In this document: positions 28,587-40,134 of the stretch, one piece after another
Layout: the number at the start of each line of letters is the position of its first letter
Position numbering within the stretch: position 1 is the first letter of the stretch
Assembly (NCBI GenBank): GCA_018114805.1
Contig: CP073042.1
Coordinates: 2,852,001 to 2,916,000 of the forward strand
Source of the DNA: Candidatus Streptomyces philanthi
Lineage (GTDB): Bacteria > Actinomycetota > Actinomycetes > Streptomycetales > Streptomycetaceae
Direction of reading: 5' to 3'
DNA length: 64,000 nt
Notes under the pieces: model-generated
What the model was told of the DNA's origin: nothing
Databases searched by the model: none
What the model saw: the letters and a program-made list of their open reading frames with translations, nothing else
Program-made: the position numbers and the translations under genes

Positions 28587-29767
28587 CCAGCACGGCACAC
28601 CCGCTCCACCGGGTGCCGGGGGGCCAGGCCCGCACGTCGGGCCCGGCCCCGTCCCACCCGGGTCACTCGGTGTCCTTGGGGTGCTGGGGGGGAGGCGTGC
28701 GGGCGTTCCCCGCGCGGCCCGAGCGCACGGCGTATGCCCCACCCCCGCACGCCCCCACATCCATCTCGGCCAGAGTCCCCGCGGCGCCCCGCCCGTGCGC
28801 TGGCCGGGAATGGGCCCCGGTCGCCGGCGCGCCTCGCGGAGCGCCCCGCGTATCCCGGTGCGCGTCCCGTGCGCCGTGTCCGGGCGCGGGGGCGGGGCGC
28901 ACGATCGACTGGCCGAGTGCGCCGGTCCGCTCCCGCCCGTCGGTGCGGGGCCGGTCGCCGCTGGAGCGGGACGCGGAAGGCGGGGTACGCGCCGAGCGAG
29001 TGCGGAGGGCCGGGCCCGGGGTACCCGTGGCGCACCCTCCGCACGTGCGGTGCGAGGCGGGACCGGACGTCTGGACCGCCGGGCCCGGCGGTCCAGACGG
29101 CATACGCCAGCGGCGAAGGGAAGTAGACGTCCCGCGGTCCTGCGACGTACAGCCGGAGCGCACTCGTCCGCACTGGCTTAGACGGGGGCGTACGCCGGGC
29201 GCGCTCCATGGGCGTACGTCGTCGCATGATCGATCCGTAGATCTCACAGCCGCCGCAGCCGACTCCTACCGCCGCGTCGTGCGCAGCCGACACACGCGCA
29301 GAGCAGCCATTCGGCAGCGCGCCTCGGGCCAGAGGGCCGTCGAGGGTGGACGGGAGTGGTCGCGGGTGATCGGCGGTGGTCGCGGGGGGCAGGCGCAGGG
29401 GACGCCCCGGAAGGCGGCGAACCCGTTCGGCAGACTCCGGTCGCGGGCGCGGGCGGGGTGGCACATCGTGAAGGAGGCCGGGCTCCCGCCTGCATTCCCG
29501 GGAGCCCGGCCCCCTTTCGCCCCGCCTCCGCCGCAAGGCCACCCGCCCGCCCAGTACGGCCCTTGTGCGTGTCCGTGCGTGTCCCTACGGCGTCCGTGTC
29601 CGTCCGCGCATGCCCCCCGAGGCGCGCCAAAGGCCCGGTGGGCGGTGGCCGCCTGGTGGGGCGGGCCGTGCTCACCGGGCCTCGTGCACTCGCTCAGCCG
29701 CGCGCTCGCCCGGGCCGATGGACTGTGCCAGCGGCGCCGGGTGGGTCGGCCTCGTGCTGGGGCGGCG
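28587..29767. other. Long gene-free stretch
   Basis: 1.18 kb between the aminotransferase and the convergent YbjN gene. Open frames exist on both strands but are low-complexity (Arg, Pro, Gly, Ala), overlap one another and show no domain. It contains a 32-bp perfect palindrome and several short runs of repeated GTGTCCGT-like words near 29560-29600. I cannot assign any gene. Confidence 0.45.
29068..29099. repeat. 32-bp perfect palindrome
   Basis: Arms CGTCTGGACCGCCGGG and CCCGGCGGTCCAGACG meet without a loop. It could form a cruciform or a very stable RNA hairpin. It lies about 480 bp beyond the aminotransferase stop, so an unusually remote terminator or a protein-binding site are both possible. 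Confidence 0.75.
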
Positions 29768-30304
29768 TTACTCCGCGCCGGGGGCGGCGCCGTCGCCCGG
29801 CGTGCCCTCGATGTCGGCCTCCAGGCCGAGCTGCTCCACGAGCCACTTGTCGAACTCGATGGACGCCCGCACCCAGCTCACCGTCGAGGAGACGAAGTGC
29901 TCCAGGCTGACGCCGGTGCCGATCAGCATCTGCGCCTCGCCGATCAGCCGGACGCTGCCGTCGTCGTTCGTGTGGCTGTAGACCTTCGGCCACAGGGTGC
30001 GGCGGTTCCAGTCGTCGGTCAACTCCAGGAGCTGGGCCTTGTTCTCCAGCTCGTGCGGCCAGTCGTAGAACGTGCGCACCGAGAAGACCTGCTGCTCCTC
30101 CTCGCCGCGGAACATGAAGTACGTGCGGAACTGCTCCCACGGGGCGACGAGGTCACCCTCGTCGTCCACCACGTACTTCAGCTCCATCTGCTCCAGGAGC
30201 TGCTTGACCAGGCCCTGGTCGGGGAGGACGGGGCCGCTCGGCCCAGCCTCCTGAGGTTCGGGCTGGCCCCCGAAATTCGGAATCGAGGTCGGGTCGATGC
30301 TCAC
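29768..30304 (-). CDS. YbjN-domain protein
   Basis: 178 residues. The YbjN-like fold covers about residues 25-155 ('LVKQLLEQMELKYVVDDEGD', 'WEQFRTYFMFRGEEEQQVFS', 'LLELTDDWNRRTLWPKVYS', 'LIGEAQMLIGTGVSLEHFV'). The family is related to type III secretion chaperone-like proteins and is often linked to stress. The GTG at 30304 ('VSIDPTSIPNFG') has AAGGGA upstream. It lies 163 bp after clpB on the same strand, so co-transcription is possible. Intact. Confidence 0.85.
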   Translation of the reverse strand: MSIDPTSIPNFGGQPEPQEAGPSGPVLPDQGLVKQLLEQMELKYVVDDEGDLVAPWEQFRTYFMFRGEEEQQVFSVRTFYDWPHELENKAQLLELTDDWNRRTLWPKVYSHTNDDGSVRLIGEAQMLIGTGVSLEHFVSSTVSWVRASIEFDKWLVEQLGLEADIEGTPGDGAAPGAE

Positions 30305-30466
30305 CGTGTTTTTCCCTTCGTACGGATTCCGCCATCCTCCCTCATCACCGCCCGGTCACCGCAACCCCGCACGCGCCACCGGCCCAGCTCACCCCGGGTC
30401 GGACGATTCCGCTCATCCGGCGGCACACCCGGCACCGGCCCACCCGGACGAGCCGGGCCGCGCGGC

Positions 30467-33100
<2,634 letters not shown>

Positions 33101-33162
33101 GGTCGCGCTCCTCCTCGCTCCTCGACCACGGTCCCACCATCTTGCTTATTACAGCCTACGGT

Positions 33163-33187
33163 AAGTTGAGTCTATACCACTCAACTT
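33163..33187 (-). promoter_or_regulatory. HAIR operator (HspR box) of clpB
   Basis: A perfect 9-bp inverted repeat AAGTTGAGT-N7-ACTCAACTT, close to the HAIR consensus CTTGAGT-N7-ACTCAAG bound by HspR. It lies just upstream of the clpB ribosome site and start. Repression here and relief on heat shock is the established model in Streptomyces. Confidence 0.85.
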
Positions 33188-33605
33188 AGTCTTCCTCCCT
33201 CTGATCAGCGCGCCGAGGCGCCCACGGGGGCCGCCACCGCGCCCTACCACCCACCCGTCGGTCAGCCGGCTCCACCACCCCACCCGTTCGCGCCCCACCC
33301 CGGCCGCCTCGCCCTTCCCACCCGAGTGCCCGCCATCCCGGTTCCCCCGACCCCGGGCCCAGCATGGCCGCCCCCGAGGTCGCGGGCGTGTCGAGCGACG
33401 CGGTACAGGCCGGGGCGGACGGGGGCCGACCAGCCTCGCGGCCCCGGCCGGCGCGCGAGGCACCGGTGGGCGCGTACGGCCCGACCCGCGCGCGGGTCGC
33501 ACCGCACCGGGCCGACCGGGCGCACTGGACCCGGTTGCGGGGCAGACGTACGACAATCGGCCAGACGGGTGAGGGTCATGCGGACTACGAGGGCGGGGCA
33601 GAGCC
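33188..33605. other. Intergenic region between clpB and the DUF3592-like gene
   Basis: 418 bp of Pro/Ala-coding-looking GC-rich sequence with no recognisable product. It must hold the promoters of the divergent clpB and the rightward small membrane protein gene. Confidence 0.4.
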
Positions 33606-34109
33606 ATGAGTGAGGACGCGAGACGCACGAAGCGTGGCCGACTGCGCGCGCTGGGCGGACCACTGGCGGGGTTCGGCCTGCTGCTGACGCTGATCGGCGC
33701 CGTGGCGCTGTGGGTCGGCACGAACGCGCACCGTCTGATCACCGGCGAGCCGGCCACCGTACGGATCATCGAACGCTGCGCCGAGGGCGTCGACACCGCC
33801 CCAGCCGACTCCTGCGGCAGCGAGTGGGTCTTCCCCGACGGCGGCACCGGCCACGGCGAGATCAAGAACCCGCCGGTGGCCGTCGGCGACAGGATCTTCG
33901 CCGGCGACGACTGAGCGTACTCCTCGACCGCCCCGCTGCACCGCGCGGTCTGGCTCCCCGGCGCCCTGCTCTGCCTGCTGGTCCTCGGCGCCATCGCCCT
34001 CGCCGTCGGCTACCGCATCGACACCTGCCGCGCCCGGGCGGCCCCGCCGCCCACCGCGCCTCCCCAGCCGTCCCGGCACCAGCCTCCGGACCCCGGGCCG
34101 GCCGCCTGA
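33606..34109 (+). pseudogene. DUF3592-like two-helix membrane protein with in-frame opal codon
   Basis: A 168-codon frame from ATG 33606 ('MSEDARRTKRGRLRALGG') carrying TGA at 33912-33914, after 'DRIFAGDD'. Reading continues in the same frame, 'AYSSTAPLHRAVWLPGALLC', through a second helix to TGA at 34107. Helix 1 is 'GFGLLLTLIGAVALWVGT', helix 2 'LPGALLCLLVLGAIALAV', with an extracytoplasmic loop of about 70 residues containing two Cys ('ERCAEG', 'DSCGSEW'). The layout matches DUF3592-type proteins. A single change, for example from TGG, explains the stop. The N-terminal half alone would still insert in the membrane. Confidence 0.6.
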
Positions 34110-34169
34110 CGCGTTCGCGCGGTACGTACCGGTGCGACCCCACCGCCGGGGCCGATTACGCTGCCCGGC

Positions 34170-34574
34170 ATGGCCATCGACCTCGACCACCCCGACCCCG
34201 CCTACGTCGCCTTCTGGCACGAGCGCCACCTGTGCACCTTCACCACGCCGCGCCCGGACGGCACCCCGCACGTGACGCCGGTCGGCGTAACCTTCGACCC
34301 CACGGCCCGCGTCGCCCGGGTCATCTGCCGCAAGACCAGCACCAAGGCGGCCAACGTCCAGGCCGCCGGCCCCGCCGGCGCCCTTGTCGCCGTCTGCCAG
34401 TTCGCCGGCGCCCGGTGGGCCACGCTTGAGGGCCGGGCCCGGGTACGAACCGACGAGGCCAGCGTCGCGGAGGCGGAGCGCCGGTACGCCGAGCGCTACG
34501 GCCGGCAGCCCCGGCCCAACCCCGAGCGCGTCGCCATCGAGATCACCCTGACGCGGGCGATGGGCACCGTCTGA
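34170..34574 (+). CDS. PPOX-class flavin/F420-dependent oxidoreductase family protein
   Basis: A 134-residue split-barrel protein: 'YVAFWHERHLCTFTTPRPDG', 'PHVTPVGVTFDP', 'ICRKTSTKAANV', 'ALVAVCQFAGARWATLEGRA', 'YAERYGRQPRPNPERVAIEI'. The pattern fits the short PPOX subfamily that commonly uses F420 in actinobacteria. The substrate is unknown. ATG 34170. Intact. Confidence 0.85.
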   Translation: MAIDLDHPDPAYVAFWHERHLCTFTTPRPDGTPHVTPVGVTFDPTARVARVICRKTSTKAANVQAAGPAGALVAVCQFAGARWATLEGRARVRTDEASVAEAERRYAERYGRQPRPNPERVAIEITLTRAMGTV

Positions 34575-34949
34575 CCCGGCCCCCTCGGCCCTCGGTCGCC
34601 GCGAGCCGCCGTGGGCCACCGCCGGCCAGCCGGACGAGGAGGCCGCGCCCGTCGCGCGCCGGCGGGGAGCGCGCGCCCCGCGCAAGCGCCCTCCCCCCGC
34701 ATCGCCACGCGCCGTCGCAACAAGCTGCCAACGGCCGCTGCCAGCCGCCCACCGACACTGAAATCCCCGCCCGGGTGCACGGAACGTACCGCCGCACGAG
34801 CCACGAATCACCACGAAATTCCACGGCCCGTCAGCCATCACCCGGCGCCCGTCAAGCGCCCCGACACGTGCCTCTCGCCCCCCGCGTCCACATGTCGGAA
34901 CAATGCCCTGGTTAGCAACCGCCGCGCCGTGGCAAGCTACACGTACCGA
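34575..34949. other. Intergenic region upstream of tRNA-Trp
   Basis: 375 bp without a recognisable gene. It should contain the tRNA promoter; no element stands out beyond an AT-richer patch close to 34930. Confidence 0.4.
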
Positions 34950-35022
34950 AGGGGCGTAGCTCAATTGGCAGAGCACCGGTCTCCAAAACCGAAGGCTGTA
35001 GGTTCGATTCCTGCCGCCCCTG
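34950..35022 (+). tRNA. tRNA-Trp (CCA)
   Basis: A complete cloverleaf: acceptor arms AGGGGCG / CGCCCCT, D-arm GCTC-AATTGGCA-GAGC, anticodon stem CCGGT / ACCGA around loop CTCCAAA giving anticodon CCA, T-arm GTAGG-TTCGATT-CCTGC, and discriminator G. The 3' CCA is not encoded. Confidence 0.96.
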
Positions 35023-35059
35023 CTACAGCAGTCGAAAACAGCACGGCACGGGCCAGCTA

Positions 35060-35243
35060 CTGACGCCACCTCAGGCGCGGGAGCTGGCCCTCTCGCTGCG
35101 CGGACCACGTGCCAGGCGCGTTCGGGTCGCGCGCCGGCCGACCGGATCTCCTACCCCGACTTCGCCATCGCCCTGCTCGATGAGGCCTTGCCCGACGAGG
35201 CCACCGCGCCGCGTCACCACCGCACCCACCTCGCGGTGACCTG
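35060..35243 (+). pseudogene. C-terminal remnant of an NAD(P)H-binding oxidoreductase
   Basis: The stretch 'DRISYPDFAIALLDEA' followed by 'RHHRTHLAVT' and a stop at about 35243 resembles the last 30 residues of NAD(P)-binding proteins of the NADH-flavin-reductase type, whose C-terminus reads roughly 'ISVADYAVALLDE..HHRQRFT'. No N-terminal Rossmann motif is found upstream, where tRNA-Trp begins within 40 bp. It is therefore a truncated relic next to a tRNA, perhaps left by an old insertion. The left limit is approximate. Confidence 0.4.
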
Positions 35244-35288
35244 AGCCCGACCGGTGCGTGCCGGCGGCGCGGGAGCCACGGCGCCCAG

Positions 35289-35346
35289 ACAGCGGTGGGC
35301 CCGCCGACCCCTGGCGCTCTCCAGGGGTCGGCGGGCCCACCGCTGT
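35289..35346. terminator. Strong hairpin at the end of the dnaK operon
   Basis: A perfect 26-bp stem (arms 35289-35314 and 35321-35346) with the 6-nt loop CGCTCT, starting 7 bp beyond the hspR stop on the leftward strand. Terminates the dnaK-grpE-dnaJ-hspR transcript and possibly anything coming from the left. Confidence 0.85.
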
Positions 35347-35352
35347 GTGCGG

Positions 35353-35826
35353 CTAGTCGTGCCCCGGCCTGCGGGGTCGCCACACCATCAGGGCGCTGGT
35401 CTGCACCTGGTCGTAGGGGACCAGGTCGCGGCGGTACGAGGCGTGCACGGCGGCCTCGCGCTGCTGCATCGCCGCCGCCGCGCCCTCCACCGCCTGCTGG
35501 AGCTCGGCGACCCGCTGCTGGAGCGCGGCCACCTGGTTCTCCAGCTCGATGATGCGCTTGATGCCGGCGAGGTTGATGCCCTCGTCCTGGCTGAGCACCT
35601 GCACCTGGCGCAGCAGGCTGATGTCGCGGGCGGAGTAGCGGCGTCCACGGCCCGCCGTGCGGTCGGGGGAGACCAGGCCGAGGCGGTCGTACTGGCGCAG
35701 GGTCTGCGGGTGCAGGCCGGAGAGTTGGGCGGCGACCGAGATGACGTACACGGGTGAGTCGTCGGTCAGCTCGTAGTAGGGGTTGCTGCGGCTGCCGCCG
35801 CCTGGGCGTGCGCCTCGGCCGTCCAT
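35353..35826 (-). CDS. hspR: Heat-shock repressor HspR (MerR family)
   Basis: A 157-residue repressor of the dnaK operon and clpB, known to use DnaK as co-repressor in Streptomyces. The MerR winged helix is at residues about 25-95 ('VYVISVAAQLSGLHPQTLRQ', 'GLVSPDRTAGRGRRYSARDI', 'EGINLAGIKRIIELE'). A coiled coil ('QVAALQQRVAELQQAVEG') and a short tail follow. ATG 35826 lies 1 bp after the dnaJ stop, so it is the coupled last gene of the operon. HAIR boxes upstream of dnaK and clpB match its role. Intact. Confidence 0.95.
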   Translation of the reverse strand: MDGRGARPGGGSRSNPYYELTDDSPVYVISVAAQLSGLHPQTLRQYDRLGLVSPDRTAGRGRRYSARDISLLRQVQVLSQDEGINLAGIKRIIELENQVAALQQRVAELQQAVEGAAAAMQQREAAVHASYRRDLVPYDQVQTSALMVWRPRRPGHD

Positions 35827-35827
35827 C

Positions 35828-37015
35828 TCATTCTCCCTTCGCGGCCTGGAAGAGCTCGGCCCGCGGGTCCACGTCCCCCGTGGCCTCGCGGTAGGTCTCC
35901 AGCGCCTCCCGCGCCTTGTCGTTCAGCTCCGTCGGCACGGCCACCTCTATAGTGACCAGCAGGTCGCCCCGGGTGCCGTCCTTGCGGACCGCGCCCTTGC
36001 CACGGGCGCGCATAGTGCGCCCGCCGGGGGTGCCCGCCGGCAGCTTCAGGGTGACCGGCGGCCCGCCCAAGGTCGGGACCCTGACCTCGCCGCCGAGGGC
36101 CGCCTCGTCGAAGGTGACGGGGACCGTGACGGTCAGGTTGTCGCCCTTGCGGCCGAAGACCGGGTGGGCGTCCACGTGCACCACCACGTACAGGTCGCCG
36201 GCCGGGCAGCCGGTCTCGCCGGGGGCGCCCTTGCCGCGCAGCCGGATGCGCCGCCCGTCGCTGACGCCCGCCGGGATGCGGACCTGCATGGTGCGCGAGG
36301 AACGGGCCCGTCCGCTGCCCTTGCACTGGTCGCACGGGTCCTGGGCGATCAGGCCCCGGCCCCGGCAGTCCCCGCAGGGGTCGGTGAGCGAGAAGCCGCC
36401 CCCGCCGCCCCGGCTGACCTGCCCGGTGCCGACGCAGGTCGGGCATACCCGGGGGGTGCCGTTCTTGTCGCCGGTGCCCTGGCACGCCTTGCAGGGCGCC
36501 TGGCTCGACATCCGCAGCGGCACGGTCGCGCCGTCGACCGCCTCGGTGAAGCTGAGCGTCACCTCGGACTCGACGTCCTGACCGCGCCGCGGCTGGGTGC
36601 GGGTGCCCGCGTCGGTGCGGTTGAACAGGCCGCCGAACACGTCCCCGAGTCCGCCGCCGAAGCCGCCCGCGCCCGGGCCGCCGGGCTGCGGCCTGCCGCC
36701 CCCGAAGAGGTCGCCGAGGTCGAAGTTGGAGCTCTCGGTGCCGCCGGGGCCGGCCGGGCCCGGGCGGAACCCGCCGTTCCCGAACAGCGCCCGCGCCTCG
36801 TCGTACTCCTTGCGCCGCTTGGGGTCGGCGAGGACGTCGTTGGCCTCGGAGATCTCCTTGAAGCGCTCCTCGGCCTTGGCGCCACCGGTGTTGGCGTCCG
36901 GGTGGTACTCGCGGGCGAGCTTCCGGAACGCCTTCTTGATCTCGGCTTCGGTGGCGTCCTTGGGGACGCCGAGGACCTTGTAGTAGTCCTTCTCCACGAA
37001 GTCCTTGGTACTCAT
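35828..37015 (-). CDS. dnaJ: Chaperone DnaJ
   Basis: A 395-residue Hsp40 co-chaperone. J domain 1-75 with 'REYHPDANTGG' (HPD motif), Gly/Phe-rich linker (75-160), zinc domain with four CxxCxGxG-type repeats (residues about 165-240: 'CKACQGTGDKNG', 'CPTCVGTGQVSRG', 'CGDCRGRGLIAQ', 'CDQCKGSGRARS') and C-terminal substrate-binding domains. ATG 37015. It follows grpE after 30 bp and ends 1 bp before hspR. Intact. Confidence 0.97.
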   Translation of the reverse strand: MSTKDFVEKDYYKVLGVPKDATEAEIKKAFRKLAREYHPDANTGGAKAEERFKEISEANDVLADPKRRKEYDEARALFGNGGFRPGPAGPGGTESSNFDLGDLFGGGRPQPGGPGAGGFGGGLGDVFGGLFNRTDAGTRTQPRRGQDVESEVTLSFTEAVDGATVPLRMSSQAPCKACQGTGDKNGTPRVCPTCVGTGQVSRGGGGGFSLTDPCGDCRGRGLIAQDPCDQCKGSGRARSSRTMQVRIPAGVSDGRRIRLRGKGAPGETGCPAGDLYVVVHVDAHPVFGRKGDNLTVTVPVTFDEAALGGEVRVPTLGGPPVTLKLPAGTPGGRTMRARGKGAVRKDGTRGDLLVTIEVAVPTELNDKAREALETYREATGDVDPRAELFQAAKGE

Positions 37016-37045
37016 CCTCGACGTCCCTCCTCTCCGTACGTCACG

Positions 37046-37735
37046 TCAGCCCTCGTCCGGGCCACCGTTCTCCTCGTCAGACGCGTCGTGGCCCTTGCCC
37101 GCCTGACCGCTGCCGGGCGTGGCGCCGGGCTGCGGTTCGGCGACGGCGACCCGCGCGGGGCGGATGGTGCGCTCGCCGATGCGATACCCCGGCTGCAGGA
37201 TCGACACGCACGTGGTCTCGGTGACGTCCGGCGCGTAGCTGTGCATCAGCGCCTCGTGGATCAGCGGGTCGAAGGGCTCGCCCTCCTTGCCGAACTGCTG
37301 GAGGCCCATCTTGGCCACCACCGTCTCCAGCGACTCCGCGACCGACTTGAAGCCGCCCACCAGCTCGCCGTGCTCGCGGGCCCGACCGACGTCGTCGAGG
37401 ACCGGAAGCAACTCGGAGAGCAGGTTGGCAGCGGCGATCTCCTTGACGGTGACCCGGTCGCGCTCCACCCGGCGGCGGTAGTTCTGGTACTCCGCCTGGA
37501 GGCGCTGGAGGTCAGCGGTGCGCTCGTTGAGCACGGTGCGGACCTGGTCGAGCTGAGCCGTCAGCGCCACGTCGTGCTGTGCTTTCTCGTCGAGGCCGGC
37601 ATCTGGTGCGTCCCCGGCCGAGGCTGCCGGGCCCGCCGCGTCGGCGGACCCGGCCCCCTTCGCCGCGTCGGGCTTCGACGCGGCGTCGGAAGGGACGTCG
37701 GGCTGCTCGTCGAAGCCCGGAGTCTCTTCCGTCAC
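37046..37735 (-). CDS. grpE: Nucleotide exchange factor GrpE
   Basis: 229 residues. Disordered acidic N-terminus (1-75), long helix ('[20 protein letters not shown]', '[20 protein letters not shown]'), then the four-helix and beta-wing head ('[15 protein letters not shown]', '[18 protein letters not shown]'). GTG 37735 overlaps the dnaK stop (GTGA). It releases ADP from DnaK. Intact. Confidence 0.96.
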   Translation of the reverse strand: MTEETPGFDEQPDVPSDAASKPDAAKGAGSADAAGPAASAGDAPDAGLDEKAQHDVALTAQLDQVRTVLNERTADLQRLQAEYQNYRRRVERDRVTVKEIAAANLLSELLPVLDDVGRAREHGELVGGFKSVAESLETVVAKMGLQQFGKEGEPFDPLIHEALMHSYAPDVTETTCVSILQPGYRIGERTIRPARVAVAEPQPGATPGSGQAGKGHDASDEENGGPDEG

Positions 37736-39597
37736 GCCGCACCGCCCTGGCGGTTGTCCTTCTCGTCGTCGACGATCTCGGCGTCCACCACGTCGTCGTC
37801 CTTGGCCTGGCCCGCGCCAGCGGCGTCGGCCGCGCCCTCGGCACCCGGCGCGCCGGCAGCCGCCTGGCCGTCGGCGTACATCGCCTGGCCGAGCTTCTGG
37901 CTGACGGTGGCGACCTTCTCGGTCGCCTCGCGGATGGCCGCGTTGTCCTCGCCCTTGAGCTTCTCCTTGAGGTCGGTGACCGCGGCCTCGACCTCGGACT
38001 TCACGTCACCGGGGACCTTCTCCTCGTTGTCCTTGAGGAACTTCTCGGTCTGGTAGACGAGCTGGTCGGCCTGGTTGCGGGTCTCGGCGGCCTCGCGACG
38101 CTTGTGGTCCTCGTCCGCGTACTGCTCGGCCTCGCGCATCATGCGCTCGATGTCGTCCTTCGGCAGCGCGGAACCGCCGGTGACGGTCATCCGCTGCTCC
38201 TTGCCGGTGCCCAGGTCCTTGGCGGAGACGTGCATGATGCCGTTGGCGTCGATGTCGAAGGTGACCTCGATCTGCGGCACGTTGCGCGGCGCCGGCGGCA
38301 GCCCGGTCAACTCGAACATGCCGAGCTTCTTGTTGTACGCCGCGATCTCGCGCTCGCCCTGGTAGACTTGGATCTGCACGGACGGCTGGTTGTCCTCGGC
38401 CGTCGTGAAGATCTCCGAGCGCTTGGTCGGGATCGTGGTGTTGCGCTCGATCAGCTTGGTCATGATGCCGCCCTTGGTCTCGATGCCAAGGGACAGCGGC
38501 GTGACGTCGAGCAGCAGGACGTCCTTGACCTCACCCTTGAGCACACCGGCCTGCAGGGCGGCGCCGATGGCGACGACCTCGTCCGGGTTGACGCCCTTGT
38601 TGGCGTCCTGGCCGCCGGTTAGCTCCTTGACCAGCTCGGCGACGGCGGGCATGCGGGTGGAGCCACCGACGAGGACGACGTGGTCGATCTCGGAGAGCTG
38701 GATGCCCGCGTCCTTGATAACGTTGTGGAACGGCGTCTTGCAGCGCTCCAGCAGGTCGGCCGTGAGCTGCTGGAACTGGGCGCGGGTGAGCTTCTCGTCC
38801 AGGTGCAGCGGGCCCTCGGCGGACGCCGTGATGTAGGGCAGGTTGATCGTGGTCTCGGTGGACGAGGACAGCTCGATCTTCGCCTTCTCCGCAGCCTCGC
38901 GGAGACGCTGGAGCGCCATCTTGTCCTTGGACAGGTCCACGCCGTGCCCGTTGTTGAACTGCTTGACCAGGTAGTCCACGACTCGCTGGTCCCAGTCGTC
39001 ACCACCGAGGTGGTTGTCGCCGTTGGTGGCCTTGACCTCCACCACGCCGTCGCCGATCTCCAGGAGCGACACGTCGAAGGTGCCGCCACCGAGGTCGAAG
39101 ACGAGGATGGTCTGGTCGTCCTTCTCAAGGCCGTAGGCGAGAGCGGCGGCCGTCGGCTCGTTGACGATGCGCAGGACGTTCAGACCCGCGATCTCGCCGG
39201 CCTCCTTGGTGGCCTGGCGCTCGGAGTCGTTGAAGTACGCGGGGACGGTGATGACCGCGTCCGTGACCTTCTCGCCCAGGTACGCCTCGGCGTCGCGCTT
39301 CAACTTCTGCAGGATGAAGGCGCTCATCTGCTGCGGGTTGAAGTCCTTGCCATCCAGGTTGATCTTCCAGTCGGTGCCCATGTGGCGCTTGACCGACCGG
39401 ACGGTGCGGTCCACGTTGGTGACCGCCTGGCGCTTGGCGACCTCGCCGACCAGCACCTCGCCGTTCTTCGCGAAGGCGACGACGGACGGCGTGGTTCTGG
39501 CACCCTCGGCGTTGGTGATGACGGTGGCCTCACCGCCTTCGAGAACACTGACGACGGAGTTCGTCGTACCCAGGTCGATGCCGACCGCACGTGCCAT
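37732..39597 (-). CDS. dnaK: Chaperone DnaK (Hsp70)
   Basis: 621 residues. ATPase domain with '[17 protein letters not shown]', '[20 protein letters not shown]' and '[16 protein letters not shown]'; linker and substrate domain from about residue 360 ('[19 protein letters not shown]'). Helical lid and Ala/Gly-rich tail ending in acidic '[15 protein letters not shown]'. ATG 39597 with GGAGG upstream. First gene of dnaK-grpE-dnaJ-hspR, with two HAIR-like boxes in the promoter region. No lesion anywhere in 1.87 kb. Confidence 0.98.
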   Translation of the reverse strand: MARAVGIDLGTTNSVVSVLEGGEATVITNAEGARTTPSVVAFAKNGEVLVGEVAKRQAVTNVDRTVRSVKRHMGTDWKINLDGKDFNPQQMSAFILQKLKRDAEAYLGEKVTDAVITVPAYFNDSERQATKEAGEIAGLNVLRIVNEPTAAALAYGLEKDDQTILVFDLGGGTFDVSLLEIGDGVVEVKATNGDNHLGGDDWDQRVVDYLVKQFNNGHGVDLSKDKMALQRLREAAEKAKIELSSSTETTINLPYITASAEGPLHLDEKLTRAQFQQLTADLLERCKTPFHNVIKDAGIQLSEIDHVVLVGGSTRMPAVAELVKELTGGQDANKGVNPDEVVAIGAALQAGVLKGEVKDVLLLDVTPLSLGIETKGGIMTKLIERNTTIPTKRSEIFTTAEDNQPSVQIQVYQGEREIAAYNKKLGMFELTGLPPAPRNVPQIEVTFDIDANGIMHVSAKDLGTGKEQRMTVTGGSALPKDDIERMMREAEQYADEDHKRREAAETRNQADQLVYQTEKFLKDNEEKVPGDVKSEVEAAVTDLKEKLKGEDNAAIREATEKVATVSQKLGQAMYADGQAAAGAPGAEGAADAAGAGQAKDDDVVDAEIVDDEKDNRQGGAA

Positions 39598-39614
39598 GTC
39601 AATCCTCCAGCCAA

Positions 39615-39635
39615 CTTGAGTGGAACAGGCTCAAG
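39615..39635 (-). promoter_or_regulatory. HAIR operator near dnaK start
   Basis: CTTGAGT-N7-GCTCAAG, one base away from the HAIR consensus CTTGAGT-N7-ACTCAAG. It lies 18-38 bp upstream of the dnaK ATG, where HspR bound with DnaK would block transcription. Confidence 0.85.
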
Positions 39636-39666
39636 CATGTCTGATCCACATTCCCCTGTCAATAGA

Positions 39667-39687
39667 GGTGAGTCAGGCAGGCTCAAC
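39667..39687 (-). promoter_or_regulatory. Second HAIR-like operator upstream of dnaK
   Basis: GGTGAGT-N7-GCTCAAC, a weaker match to the HAIR consensus 52 bp upstream of the first box. Paired operators are consistent with cooperative HspR binding. Between here and 40091 I see no gene. Confidence 0.6.
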
Positions 39688-40091
39688 TTTTATATGGCCC
39701 TTACCCGCACGCGGCCGAAAACCAGCGCCCACACCCCGCGCGAAGCCGCCACCACGGCCACCGGGACCACGGACGCGCCACTCGCCCCACGACGCCCAGC
39801 CGCCCGGCACCCCCTCCCCATGAGACATCCGGCGCCAGCCCCCCGCACCCGCGCGCGGCGCGGCCCCGCCCCCACCGGGCGGGCCCGACGACGAACCACC
39901 CTCCACCCGGGACGGGCCACGCGGCCGCGGAACGCAGGGCGAAGCCGGTTCCGGCCGGGGAAAGAGGGAGACTGGAAGGCGCCCAGGAGGGCATCGAAAG
40001 GCGATAAGGCAAGCCTGAGCGACGCATATCACCGGCTCGTCGTGTGCACCGCTCTCGTGGTCCTCGGTAATCTCGGCGAAGACCAGATAAG

Positions 40092-40105
40092 TTACTGCTT
40101 AGTAA
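40092..40105 (+). promoter_or_regulatory. TTACT-N4-AGTAA operator upstream of the Fe-S reductase
   Basis: A 14-bp inverted repeat TTACTGCTTAGTAA, 30 bp before the ATG at 40135. Boxes of this form (TTACT...AGTAA) are associated with TetR-type regulators of fatty-acid oxidation genes in actinobacteria (recollection), which would suit an electron acceptor for acyl-CoA dehydrogenases. The upstream 39688-40091 region has no recognisable gene. Confidence 0.55.
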
Positions 40106-40134
40106 GCCCGCTCTCGAAGGTTCGAGGAGCCGCC

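Noticed and set aside
28663..29247. Possible leftward gene of about 190 codons in the empty interval
   Set aside because: Low-complexity translation without a domain, overlapping equally open frames on the other strand and spanning the 32-bp palindrome.
38680..40134. Upstream extension of the Fe-S reductase frame antisense to dnaK
   Set aside because: The frame happens to be open through dnaK, but GAGGAG and the hydrophobic N-terminus fix the start at 40135.
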